Assembly (NCBI GenBank): GCA_964636675.1
Contig: CAZWUO010000032.1
Coordinates: 1-24,207 of the forward strand
Reading direction: 5' to 3'
DNA: 24,207 nucleotides
Source: JALUUH01 sp964636675
GTDB taxonomy: Bacteria > Pseudomonadota > Gammaproteobacteria > S012-40
The notes under the pieces are model-generated. The model saw nothing but the letters and a program-made list of their open reading frames with translations. It did not search any database and was not told where the DNA came from. Below are positions 16,154 through 23,393 of the stretch, piece after piece; the first letter of the stretch is position 1; each line of letters begins with the position of its first letter. The position numbers were made by a program, and so were the translations under genes.

Positions 16154-16182
16154 TTGACTCTCAAGTCCAAGGAAGATATGTT
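16154..16182 (+). promoter_or_regulatory. Candidate sigma-70 promoter of the phosphatase-urease operon
   Basis: TTGACT (16154-16159) is separated by exactly 17 bp from TATGTT (16177-16182). These match the -35 and -10 consensus at 5/6 and 4/6. A transcript would start near 16189 and run into the phosphatase gene and then ureD. An ATTTAGG/CCTAAAT inverted repeat lies just downstream, at 16198-16230. Confidence 0.5.
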
Positions 16183-16197
16183 GTATATACCTATAGT

Positions 16198-16230
16198 ATT
16201 TAGGGTTTGGGTGTTCAGTTATACCTAAAT
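16198..16230 (+). promoter_or_regulatory. Inverted repeat in the 5' leader of the phosphatase-urease transcript
   Basis: ATTTAGG (16198-16204) and CCTAAAT (16224-16230) are perfect 7-bp arms with a 19-nt centre, just after the predicted transcription start. It could be a repressor site or a leader hairpin. Confidence 0.3.
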
Positions 16231-16315
16231 CTTAGGCGCTGTCAGTGCTGTGAGTATAGTACAAACCAAGCTTATTGAGAACACCCCTAAGGGGACTCAG
16301 AGGTCGTATAACTTA

Positions 16316-17134
16316 ATGCTAAATCAAACTCAATTCGTCGTTTTTACAGATCTTGATGGTACCCTACTGGATTATAATAATTACAGTTATGCGCCAGCTA
16401 TCCCTGGTATCAAGCGCTTAAAAGATGAAAAAATTCCACTCGTTTTGGTGACGAGTAAAACCTTGTCAGAGCTTCAAGTCTTACTCCATGTATTGAAACT
16501 AAGGTCCCCCGTTATTGCCGAAAATGGGGCTTTGCTGGCGTTTCCTAAAGCTTATTTCGAAGGCATTAGTAATCTTGAGTCCGATGGAGATATGGAGATT
16601 CTTCGTCTGAGCTCTCAGTATACGGAAATCCGCGATATTCTGACCCGCATACGTTGTTCACAGGGGTTTGATTTTCTAGGGTTTGGGGATATGACGACTG
16701 ATCAAGTGGTAGCGGCAACAGGTTTGTCGATGAATAAAGCATCCCAAGCTAAAGTCAGAATTGGGAGCGAACCCATTGTGTGGAACGATTCAGCGCAGGC
16801 AATTGCGTTATTTGAAGAGCAGCTCAAGGAGCATGGACTGGGGTTAACCCGTGGCGGGCGTTTTCGGCATGTTATGGGGGACTCTAACAAAGGAAAAGCG
16901 GTTCAGCAATTGATTCGATTTTATCAACATAAATTTTCCGACGATATTTCAACTATCGCTCTTGGAAACACTGTAAATGACCTGAGTATGCTTGCAGTAG
17001 TAGATACTCCCGTTGTGGTTCGGCGAGTCGATGGCAGCATAGACGATTTTGGTGACCTGCATTATTTTCTCGCCAAAGGAATTGGGCCCGTTGGTTGGAA
17101 CGAATTTATTCAGCTTTTTTTAGATAGAAACTGA
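16316..17134 (+). CDS. Mannosyl-3-phosphoglycerate phosphatase (HAD family, MpgP/YedP type)
   Basis: This is a HAD-superfamily phosphatase of the Cof-like IIB type, 272 residues from the ATG at 16316, close to the 271 of E. coli YedP. The catalytic DxD is TDLDGT (Asp12 and Asp14). The second motif is VTSKT and the metal-binding end motif is GNTVNDLSML. The segments SPVIAENGALL and GRFRHVMG are typical of mannosyl-3-phosphoglycerate phosphatase, which makes the compatible solute mannosylglycerate. No synthase gene is in the window, so the real substrate is uncertain. An in-frame GTG at 16250 would add 22 residues that look non-conserved. I prefer the ATG on family length, though its AGAGG site is rather far upstream. 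It ends 9 bp before ureD, so it is co-transcribed with urease. Confidence 0.85.
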   Translation: MLNQTQFVVFTDLDGTLLDYNNYSYAPAIPGIKRLKDEKIPLVLVTSKTLSELQVLLHVLKLRSPVIAENGALLAFPKAYFEGISNLESDGDMEILRLSSQYTEIRDILTRIRCSQGFDFLGFGDMTTDQVVAATGLSMNKASQAKVRIGSEPIVWNDSAQAIALFEEQLKEHGLGLTRGGRFRHVMGDSNKGKAVQQLIRFYQHKFSDDISTIALGNTVNDLSMLAVVDTPVVVRRVDGSIDDFGDLHYFLAKGIGPVGWNEFIQLFLDRN

Positions 17135-17143
17135 TTCGAAACG

Positions 17144-17998
17144 ATGATATCAAGTTCCGTTTTAGCCAATAAGATAGCGTTAACCACAAAATGGGTTGCT
17201 TCTTTGTGCCTAAAATTTGAGAAGCGAAAAAATAAAACGATTGCATCTCAGGTGAAGCATATTGGGCCATTACGGATTCAACGCGCTTTTTATCCGGAAG
17301 TGGACGGAACCTGTCACGTGTACTTGTTACATCCTCCAGGCGGTGTAGTAGGGGGGGATGAATTAAATTTTGCAATTCAGCTTAAGGAATATGCTGAGTG
17401 TTTCATTACGACACCAGGGGCGACTAAAATTTATCGCAGTGAGAGCGAAAGTTCGGTGCAGCAAGATCTCATTATCGCCGCGGATGCTACTTTGCAATGG
17501 CTGCCACAAGAAAATATCATTTTTGACCAAGCTATTTCAAAGATTCAAACGCGCTTGTATCTACAAGCCACGAGTCGGATTTTTTATTGGGATATATGCT
17601 GTTTGGGTCGACCGTCGATAAAAGAGCGTTTTAGACAAGGTCGTTTGCGCCAAAGCCTAGCACTTTATCGCATGGGCAAGCCAGTGATCATTGAGAAAAA
17701 TCAGTTTGTGGGTGGTCAGGATATTATGCACGCCGTTTGGGGGTTACAGTCACATTATGTGACTGCCTTAGCGATTATGACGGATAATAAAAATCATGGG
17801 GTGGCTGCGTATCGTCAGGGATTTGATATGAAAGAAAATCAACTTCTCGGATTGACTTGTAAAAATGGGTTTATTATATGTCGTTATCTGGGTGATTCGA
17901 CAGAACAAGCCAAAGCCATTTTTACGCGCTTATGGCAACGCTGGCGAAAACTTGAATTACAAAAAGAAAGCCTAACACCGAGAATTTGGAACACCTAA
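17144..17998 (+). CDS. ureD: Urease accessory protein UreD (UreH)
   Basis: This is a 284-residue UreD, the scaffold that binds apo-urease and, together with UreF and UreG, lets nickel reach the active site in the cytoplasm. Family text is clear near residues 40-75: GPLRIQRAFYPE and the HPPGGVVGGDEL block. It continues with TPGATKIYRS and LPQENIIFD. Length is normal for the family. It is the first ure gene, starting 9 bp after the phosphatase stop. A 58-bp gap, which carries the strong ribosome site of ureA, separates it from ureA. Confidence 0.95.
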   Translation: MISSSVLANKIALTTKWVASLCLKFEKRKNKTIASQVKHIGPLRIQRAFYPEVDGTCHVYLLHPPGGVVGGDELNFAIQLKEYAECFITTPGATKIYRSESESSVQQDLIIAADATLQWLPQENIIFDQAISKIQTRLYLQATSRIFYWDICCLGRPSIKERFRQGRLRQSLALYRMGKPVIIEKNQFVGGQDIMHAVWGLQSHYVTALAIMTDNKNHGVAAYRQGFDMKENQLLGLTCKNGFIICRYLGDSTEQAKAIFTRLWQRWRKLELQKESLTPRIWNT

Positions 17999-18056
17999 GA
18001 GCCTGTCAAGACATAACCTAAATCTCAAACGCCCACGGGTATATAGGAGACCTAGA

Positions 18057-18359
18057 ATGGATTTAACCCCACGCGAGAAAGATAAACTGCTTATTTTTTC
18101 TGCGGGCTTATTGGCCGAACGCAGAAAAGACAAGGGCTTGAAACTGAACTATCCCGAAACGGTTGCGTATATATCTTCGGCGATCATGGAAGGTGCGCGC
18201 GAAGGCAAGACGGTTGCCGAGCTTATGTACTTCGGTACTACATTATTATCGCTGGATGATGTCATGGATGGTATTGCTGAAATGCTGCATGACATTCAAG
18301 TTGAAGCCACTTTTCCAGATGGTACTAAGCTCGTTACCATCCACAAACCTATTGTCTAA
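18057..18359 (+). CDS. ureA: Urease subunit gamma
   Basis: This 100-residue small structural subunit of urease matches the standard gamma length exactly. It begins MDLTPREKDKLLIF and holds the conserved RRKDKGLKLNYPE and ARFGKT-like AREGKTVAEL regions, with LSLDDVMDGI near the end. Three gamma chains pack with three beta and three alpha chains in bacterial urease. The start codon has an AGGAG ribosome site about 8 nt upstream, one of the best in the window, as expected for a highly expressed subunit. Confidence 0.97.
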   Translation: MDLTPREKDKLLIFSAGLLAERRKDKGLKLNYPETVAYISSAIMEGAREGKTVAELMYFGTTLLSLDDVMDGIAEMLHDIQVEATFPDGTKLVTIHKPIV

Positions 18360-18398
18360 ACTCCTACTGATTGGGCAGCGCAGAAAAGGACACAAAAA

Positions 18399-18719
18399 AT
18401 GATTCCAGGTGAAATGCTGATTGAGCCAGGCGAATTGACGCTTAATGCAGATTATTCGACGGTGCGAGTAAACGTCTCTAACCAAGGCGATCGCCCCATT
18501 CAAGTGGGCTCGCATTACCATTTTTACGAAACCAATAACGCGTTGAATTTTGTGCGAGAGAAATCGAAAGGGTTTCGTCTTAACATACCTGCAGGGACGG
18601 CTGTGCGCTTTGAGCCTGGGCAAACTCGCACAGTAGAGCTTGTTGCTATAAGCGGCAAACGTGAAGTATACGGGTTTACGGGGGCAATCATGGGGATGCT
18701 TGACGAGGGGAAAAAATGA
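18399..18719 (+). CDS. ureB: Urease subunit beta
   Basis: This is a 106-residue beta subunit of urease. It starts MIPGEMLIEPGELTLNA and shows the family segments VSNQGDRPIQVGSHYHFYE, GTAVRFEPGQTR and GKREVYGFTGAIMG. An AAGGA ribosome site precedes the ATG. The last four bases overlap the ureC start (ATGA at 18716-18719), so beta and alpha translation are coupled. Confidence 0.97.
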   Translation: MIPGEMLIEPGELTLNADYSTVRVNVSNQGDRPIQVGSHYHFYETNNALNFVREKSKGFRLNIPAGTAVRFEPGQTRTVELVAISGKREVYGFTGAIMGMLDEGKK

Positions 18720-20416
18720 AAATCGAACGCAAAGCCTATGCTGAAATGTTTGGGCCAACCACCGGAGATAGAGTGCGCTTAGCAGATACGGAGCTCATCA
18801 TCGAAGTTGAACAGGATTACACAACTTACGGGGAAGAAGTAAAGTTTGGTGGTGGTAAAGTCATTCGCGATGGCATGGGGCAAAGTCAACTCGGGCATCA
18901 AGACGTTGTAGATACTGTCATCACGAATGCATTGATCTTAGATCATTGGGGTATTGTTAAAGCCGATATCGGTATTAAAGCGGGGAAAATAGCGGCCATT
19001 GGTAAAGCGGGAAATCCAGACATGCAGCCCAATATTGATATCAACATCGGCCCTGGTACTGAAGTCATTGCCGGAGAAGGTCAAATTATCACCGCAGGAG
19101 CGATCGATGCGCATATCCATTTTATTTGTCCGCAACAAATCGAAGAAGCATTAATGTCAGGTACCACGACAATGCTCGGTGGTGGCACTGGGCCGGCGGC
19201 GGGAACGAATGCCACAACATGTACTCCAGGCCCCTGGCATATTGAAAAAATGTTACAAGCGGCTGAGGCGTTCCCCATGAATTTGGGGTTTATGGGCAAG
19301 GGCAATGCAAGCCTACCACTGGCATTGAATGAGCAAGTCGAAGCAGGCGCCGTCGGTTTAAAATTACATGAAGACTGGGGAACGACACCGGCATCCATTG
19401 ACAACTGCTTAAATGTTGCTGAGCATTACGATGTACAGGTCGCCATTCACACCGATACACTCAACGAATCTGGTTTTGTCGAAGATACCTTAGCTGCATT
19501 TAAAGGTCGCACTATTCACACCTATCATACCGAGGGAGCCGGTGGTGGGCATGCGCCAGATATCATAAAAGCCTGTGGTGAAGCGAATATTCTTCCTTCA
19601 TCGACTAACCCAACACGGCCCTACACGATTAATACGATCGATGAACATCTCGATATGTTAATGGTGTGTCATCATCTTGATCCCAATATCGCTGAAGATG
19701 TCGCATTTGCCGAGTCACGTATACGTAAAGAAACCATCGCTGCCGAAGATATACTGCATGATCTCGGCGCGTTCAGCATGATTGCATCGGATTCACAAGC
19801 CATGGGTCGAGTGGGTGAGGTGATTTGTCGAACCTGGCAGACCGCACATAAGATGAAAGTACAGCGTGGTCCACTCGCAGAGGATAACAGTCGTAATGAC
19901 AACTTTCGTGCTAAGCGTTATATCGCAAAATATACCATAAACCCTGCTATTGCCCACGGCATTAGCGAGCAAGTCGGTTCGATTGAAGTGGGCAAAATAG
20001 CCGACATCGTATTATGGAAGCCGGCCTTTTTTGGGGTAAAGCCCTCTATGATTATAAAAGGAGGTGCGATTGCCGCTGCACCAATGGGTGATCCTAATGC
20101 ATCTATTCCAACACCACAGCCGGTGCATTATCGAACGATGTTTGCGGCTTATGGTCGTGCGTTAACCACAACAAGTTTTAATTTTGTCTCTCAAGCAGGA
20201 TTAGATAATGACATTAAAACAAAATATAAAATCAGTAAAAACTGTATTGCAGTTAAAAATACGCGCAATGTTAAAAAAGAAAATATGCTACATAACACCT
20301 ATCAACCTGTGATCGAAGTCGACTCACAAACGTATCAGGTACGAGCCGATGGTGAGCTATTACGCTGTGAACCAATGGCAGAACTGCCTATGGCACAACG
20401 TTATTTTTTATTTTAG
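18716..20416 (+). CDS. ureC: Urease subunit alpha (catalytic)
   Basis: This is the 566-residue catalytic subunit, which hydrolyses urea to ammonia and carbamate at a dinuclear nickel site. All key residues are visible: nickel ligands His133 and His135 in DAHIHF, carbamylated Lys216 in GLKLHEDWG with His218, His245 in AIHTDT, His271 in YHTEGAGGGHAPD, and Asp359 in ASDSQAMGR. The mobile-flap Cys318 and catalytic His319 are in MVCHHLD. Numbering is one less than in the Klebsiella enzyme and the length is normal, so the subunit should be active. It overlaps ureB by 4 bp. UreE follows after a 54-bp gap. Confidence 0.98.
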   Translation: MKIERKAYAEMFGPTTGDRVRLADTELIIEVEQDYTTYGEEVKFGGGKVIRDGMGQSQLGHQDVVDTVITNALILDHWGIVKADIGIKAGKIAAIGKAGNPDMQPNIDINIGPGTEVIAGEGQIITAGAIDAHIHFICPQQIEEALMSGTTTMLGGGTGPAAGTNATTCTPGPWHIEKMLQAAEAFPMNLGFMGKGNASLPLALNEQVEAGAVGLKLHEDWGTTPASIDNCLNVAEHYDVQVAIHTDTLNESGFVEDTLAAFKGRTIHTYHTEGAGGGHAPDIIKACGEANILPSSTNPTRPYTINTIDEHLDMLMVCHHLDPNIAEDVAFAESRIRKETIAAEDILHDLGAFSMIASDSQAMGRVGEVICRTWQTAHKMKVQRGPLAEDNSRNDNFRAKRYIAKYTINPAIAHGISEQVGSIEVGKIADIVLWKPAFFGVKPSMIIKGGAIAAAPMGDPNASIPTPQPVHYRTMFAAYGRALTTTSFNFVSQAGLDNDIKTKYKISKNCIAVKNTRNVKKENMLHNTYQPVIEVDSQTYQVRADGELLRCEPMAELPMAQRYFLF

Positions 20417-20470
20417 TTATAAAAAATATTTACCCATGAATATTTACCGCAAAGTACACAGATAGGGATA

Positions 20471-20896
20471 ATGCTAGAAATAAATGAATTTACGACGGAT
20501 ACTGCTCCCATATTCGCAACCCTGATTTTGGCGTATGAGCAACGCCAAAAAAGTCGTTTCAAAACCTGTTTGCAGAATGGCGAACAAGTAGCGGTAATTT
20601 TGCCCCGAGGAAGCAGATTAAAAAATGGCGACATGCTTAAAACAGAGAGCGGGGCACTGGTACAAGTTATTGCGGCTAAAGAAAAGGTGTCGACGGTTTA
20701 TAGCGACAATACCTATCTATTAATGAAAGCCTGTTATCATCTTGGAAATAGGCATACGCCGTTACAAATTGACCAAAACTTTGTGCGCTATCAAAGCGAC
20801 CGCGTGCTCGATAAAATGCTCATCCAGCTTGATCTTAAGGTCGTCACAGAGCTTGCGGAATTTGAGCCAGAAGGTGGCGCTTATTCCCAGCATTAA
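20471..20896 (+). CDS. ureE: Urease nickel metallochaperone UreE
   Basis: This 141-residue UreE delivers nickel to the UreG-UreD-UreF-urease assembly. The central metal-binding segment CYHLGNRHTPLQI is intact, with His90 and His95. The N-terminal peptide-binding domain shows VILPRGSRLKNGD. The protein ends EPEGGAYSQH and has no His-rich tail, unlike the Klebsiella protein. It should therefore bind fewer nickel ions and serve for delivery rather than storage. The start has an AGGG ribosome site about 5 nt upstream. The stop lies 6 bp before ureF. Confidence 0.95.
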   Translation: MLEINEFTTDTAPIFATLILAYEQRQKSRFKTCLQNGEQVAVILPRGSRLKNGDMLKTESGALVQVIAAKEKVSTVYSDNTYLLMKACYHLGNRHTPLQIDQNFVRYQSDRVLDKMLIQLDLKVVTELAEFEPEGGAYSQH

Positions 20897-20902
20897 ATCG
20901 TT

Positions 20903-21577
20903 ATGAACTCAACTCAAACCCAATTTCGTTTATTGCAACTCGTGAGTCCGGCATTGCCGATTGGTAGTTATGCATATTCGCAAGGTTTGGAAACGGCCGT
21001 TGAAGAGGCTTGGATCTATGATGAAAGCTCCACCAAGGTTTGGATTGCATCCATCCTCAAGCATGCTTTGGTACACAATGATATGGCTATTTTTGTGCGC
21101 GTCTATCATGCAAGCTCTCACCATAACACCCAAGAAATTATACAGTGGAATCAGCAACTCCTCGCCTTGCGCGAGACCGCTGAATTATACGCTGAAGATA
21201 CTCAGATCGGCGGAGCCTTAAAAAAATTACTCATTGATCTCGATTTTGCAAAAAAAGAAATACTGCAACAGTTGCCGGTATGCAGTTATGTCACTGCGTT
21301 TGCGTTGGCCAGTGCCGTGTGGAAAATTCCATTAAGCCAGGCCCTCGGTGGGTTTGCCTACGCGTGGGTGGAAAATCAAATAGCGGCAGCGATAAAACTG
21401 GTGCCCTTAGGGCAAACTTCTGGGCAACGCATATTGACCCAATTGTTTGATGATCTTGCAAGGGTTGTCACTCATAGCCAAACCGTTACCGATGAAGATA
21501 TAGGCTTAAGCCTTCCCGCCTTGAGTATCGGAAGTAGTCTGCATGAAACCCAGTATTCACGCTTATTTAGATCTTAA
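20903..21577 (+). CDS. ureF: Urease accessory protein UreF
   Basis: This is a 224-residue all-helical UreF, which gates the GTPase activity of UreG and bridges to UreD during urease activation. Hallmarks near the start are LLQLVSPALPIGSYAYSQGLE followed by ETAVEEAW, and the central GGAL segment. The usual SPALPIGxFxYSxGLE motif has Tyr for Phe at the variable position. Length is normal. Its ribosome site is weak, and with only 6 bp after ureE it probably depends on coupled translation. Confidence 0.94.
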   Translation: MNSTQTQFRLLQLVSPALPIGSYAYSQGLETAVEEAWIYDESSTKVWIASILKHALVHNDMAIFVRVYHASSHHNTQEIIQWNQQLLALRETAELYAEDTQIGGALKKLLIDLDFAKKEILQQLPVCSYVTAFALASAVWKIPLSQALGGFAYAWVENQIAAAIKLVPLGQTSGQRILTQLFDDLARVVTHSQTVTDEDIGLSLPALSIGSSLHETQYSRLFRS

Positions 21578-21620
21578 ATTCTTTAGACTATAAATTTCAG
21601 ATTATAAAAAGGAACATAAT

Positions 21621-22223
21621 ATGAAATATGCATTACGCATAGGAATAGGGGGGCCAGTAGGTTCAGGTAAAACGGCTTTAGTGGCGGCACTGTGTAAAAA
21701 CTTACGTGATCAATATAACATCGCCGTGGTTACCAATGATATTTATACCCAAGAAGATGCTGAGTTTTTAACCCGCAACAATGCACTCGAAGCGGAGCGC
21801 ATCATTGGTGTTGAAACGGGAGGCTGTCCACATACTGCAATACGCGAAGATGCCTCGATGAATCTTGCTGCTATCGATGAGTTGCAGCAGCGCTTCGAAA
21901 ATTTGGATATCATTTTTGTGGAAAGTGGTGGGGATAACTTGAGTGCTACCTTTAGCCCTGAGTTGTCTGATTTGACCTTATATGTGATCGATGTTTCAGC
22001 GGGGGATAAAATTCCACGCAAGGGTGGCCCGGGTATTACCAAATCAGATTTATTGATCATTAACAAAATAGATCTTGCGCCCTATGTTGGTGCTGATTTA
22101 ACGGTAATGGATAGAGACGCAAAAAAAATGCGTAATAACAAACCTTTTGTTTTTAGTAACATCAAGCAAGGCAAGGGCTTAAGCGAAATCATCGCTTTTA
22201 TCAAGCAGCAGGGCTTATTATAA
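21621..22223 (+). CDS. ureG: Urease accessory GTPase UreG
   Basis: This 200-residue SIMIBI-class GTPase powers nickel insertion into urease. The P-loop GPVGSGKT is at residues 11-18, the nickel-binding CPH motif is at 69-71 (GGCPHTAIREDAS), the Walker B region ends in VESGGDNLSATFSPEL, and the base-specificity motif is NKIDL. There is no His-rich N-terminal extension. An AAGGA ribosome site lies about 8 nt upstream. It closes the urease operon. No classical terminator is seen just after it; the nearest candidate hairpin is about 250 bp downstream. Confidence 0.97.
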   Translation: MKYALRIGIGGPVGSGKTALVAALCKNLRDQYNIAVVTNDIYTQEDAEFLTRNNALEAERIIGVETGGCPHTAIREDASMNLAAIDELQQRFENLDIIFVESGGDNLSATFSPELSDLTLYVIDVSAGDKIPRKGGPGITKSDLLIINKIDLAPYVGADLTVMDRDAKKMRNNKPFVFSNIKQGKGLSEIIAFIKQQGLL

Positions 22224-22454
22224 ACCAATCAACATATGAAATATCCGCTTAGATTATTCTTATTCAGCGCTCATGGTACATCACCTATTTCCGCAATAAA
22301 TGATATGCACTATTCTGCAACAATGTTAAATCGGCATGCACTCTGGTGAAGCGTTACCTCTCAAAAAACAAGTTAAAATATCGAAGAAAATCCGTTAAGT
22401 ATCTGAATTTATAGAATAAAAATAATGGGCATACTTGATGCCTTGATGTGCTTG

Positions 22455-22471
22455 GCCGAAGCGAAATCGGC
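22455..22471 (+). promoter_or_regulatory. Small leader hairpin
   Basis: GCCGA (22455-22459) and TCGGC (22467-22471) pair perfectly around a 7-nt AGCGAAA loop. It stands immediately before the larger hairpin, so the two may form one structured RNA element. Confidence 0.35.
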
Positions 22472-22475
22472 AGCT

Positions 22476-22531
22476 AACCCTAAAACCTCACATTGGTCTC
22501 TATGGCTCATCGAGGTTGTTTTATCTGGGTT
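22476..22531 (+). terminator. Long two-tier hairpin: candidate terminator or leader structure
   Basis: Outer arms AACCC (22476-22480) and GGGTT (22527-22531) enclose inner arms AAAACCTC (22482-22489) and GAGGTTGTTTT (22512-22522, one bulged G). The T-rich inner 3' arm and its position between ureG and the next gene suit a terminator of the urease operon. The 22-nt loop is longer than usual, and a cis-regulatory leader for the downstream gene is an alternative. Confidence 0.35.
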
Positions 22532-22562
22532 TTAATGATTAAAAAGACTGAGAGAGGATTAA

Positions 22563-23315
22563 ATGAAGATGAATAAATTTGTAAAAATGGCATCTGCTTT
22601 AACGATTCCAGCATTGGCGATAGGGATGCTTTCCAAGCACGCGAATGCGACGGATGTCGCACTAAGCGGCAATATCAGTGTGGTTTCAAAATATGTTTTA
22701 CGTGGTGTGCAAAAAACACCAGAGAGCAATGTTCCAGCCTTGCAAGGCGGATTCGATGCTAGCCATAGCAGTGGTTTATATGCGGGGTACTGGGCCTCTA
22801 ACTTGTCTTATTCAAGCAATGTCGATAACGGTTATGAAAACGATTTCTATGCAGGATATGCGGGTAGCGCTGCTGGAGTGAATTTTGGGATAGGCGTTAT
22901 TCAATATTTATACATTGATGTAGAGGATTCAAATGGTACGGAAGCGGTGGCTAATTTAGGTTATGGCCCGGTAACCGTGCAAGCGCAGTATTTAACCAAT
23001 GATGTAGCCTGGGGTAATTCGGGTGACATTTATTGGACGGCTAATGCAGGTTTTGGTTTATTCAAGGATTTTTCAATGGACGTCTCCTTGGGTTATTATA
23101 CCTATAGTGATAAGGATTCAGGCAATGAATTTATTCCAGATGACACAACCAAGATTACTTCTGGTTTTCGTCATCTCAATTTAACGCTGACTCACCCCAT
23201 CGGTGATACGGGCGCCGACATGACGGTGACCGCTATTTTTGGTGGGAAAACGCGGGATGATACTGACCAAGGTGCGACCGGCGTATTAGGTATTTCATAT
23301 GGCTACGATATTTAA
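22563..23315 (+). CDS. Gcw_chp (TIGR02001) family outer-membrane protein
   Basis: This 250-residue exported protein has a signal peptide ending at about ANA|TD (residue 29), followed by repeated amphipathic beta strands. Family features are SVVSKYVLRGVQKT near the mature N-terminus, the ALQGGFDASHSSGLYAGYWAS block, a YENDFYAGYAG segment, and a C-terminal GVLGISYGYDI. TIGR02001 proteins are of unknown function and often lie beside nitrogen or urea transport genes. Here it sits between urease and urtA, so an outer-membrane channel for urea or a related solute is a fair inference but not proven. The ATG has a GAGAGAGGA ribosome site. The gene is followed by urtA after 78 bp. Confidence 0.88.
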   Translation: MKMNKFVKMASALTIPALAIGMLSKHANATDVALSGNISVVSKYVLRGVQKTPESNVPALQGGFDASHSSGLYAGYWASNLSYSSNVDNGYENDFYAGYAGSAAGVNFGIGVIQYLYIDVEDSNGTEAVANLGYGPVTVQAQYLTNDVAWGNSGDIYWTANAGFGLFKDFSMDVSLGYYTYSDKDSGNEFIPDDTTKITSGFRHLNLTLTHPIGDTGADMTVTAIFGGKTRDDTDQGATGVLGISYGYDI

Positions 23316-23393
23316 ATAAAACGTTATGGGTGGCTGTTAAATAACAAGTCATCCATTTTATTTGGACCTTGGAAACTGAGAGGTATATGTAAT

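Larger units (their letters stand above)
22224..22562 (+). other. 339-bp spacer with structured leader upstream of the Gcw_chp gene
   Basis: No gene is visible. The first two thirds are AT-rich and unremarkable. The last 110 bp can fold into two hairpins (22455-22471 and 22476-22531) before a strong GAGAGAGGA ribosome site. A promoter for the outer-membrane/urtA genes must lie here unless ureG reads through. A CTTGATG direct repeat sits near 22433-22446. I searched for NtrC- and sigma-54-type boxes and found none with correct spacing. Confidence 0.5.

Noticed and set aside
18246..18758. 170-codon minus-strand frame across ureA-ureB
   Set aside because: It is entirely antisense to conserved urease subunits, and no ribosome site or domain is seen.
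22331..22350. Possible NtrC-like site (TGCAC...GGTG) upstream of the Gcw_chp gene
   Set aside because: The half-sites are 3 bp closer than the NtrC consensus and no sigma-54 -24/-12 element with correct spacing follows.
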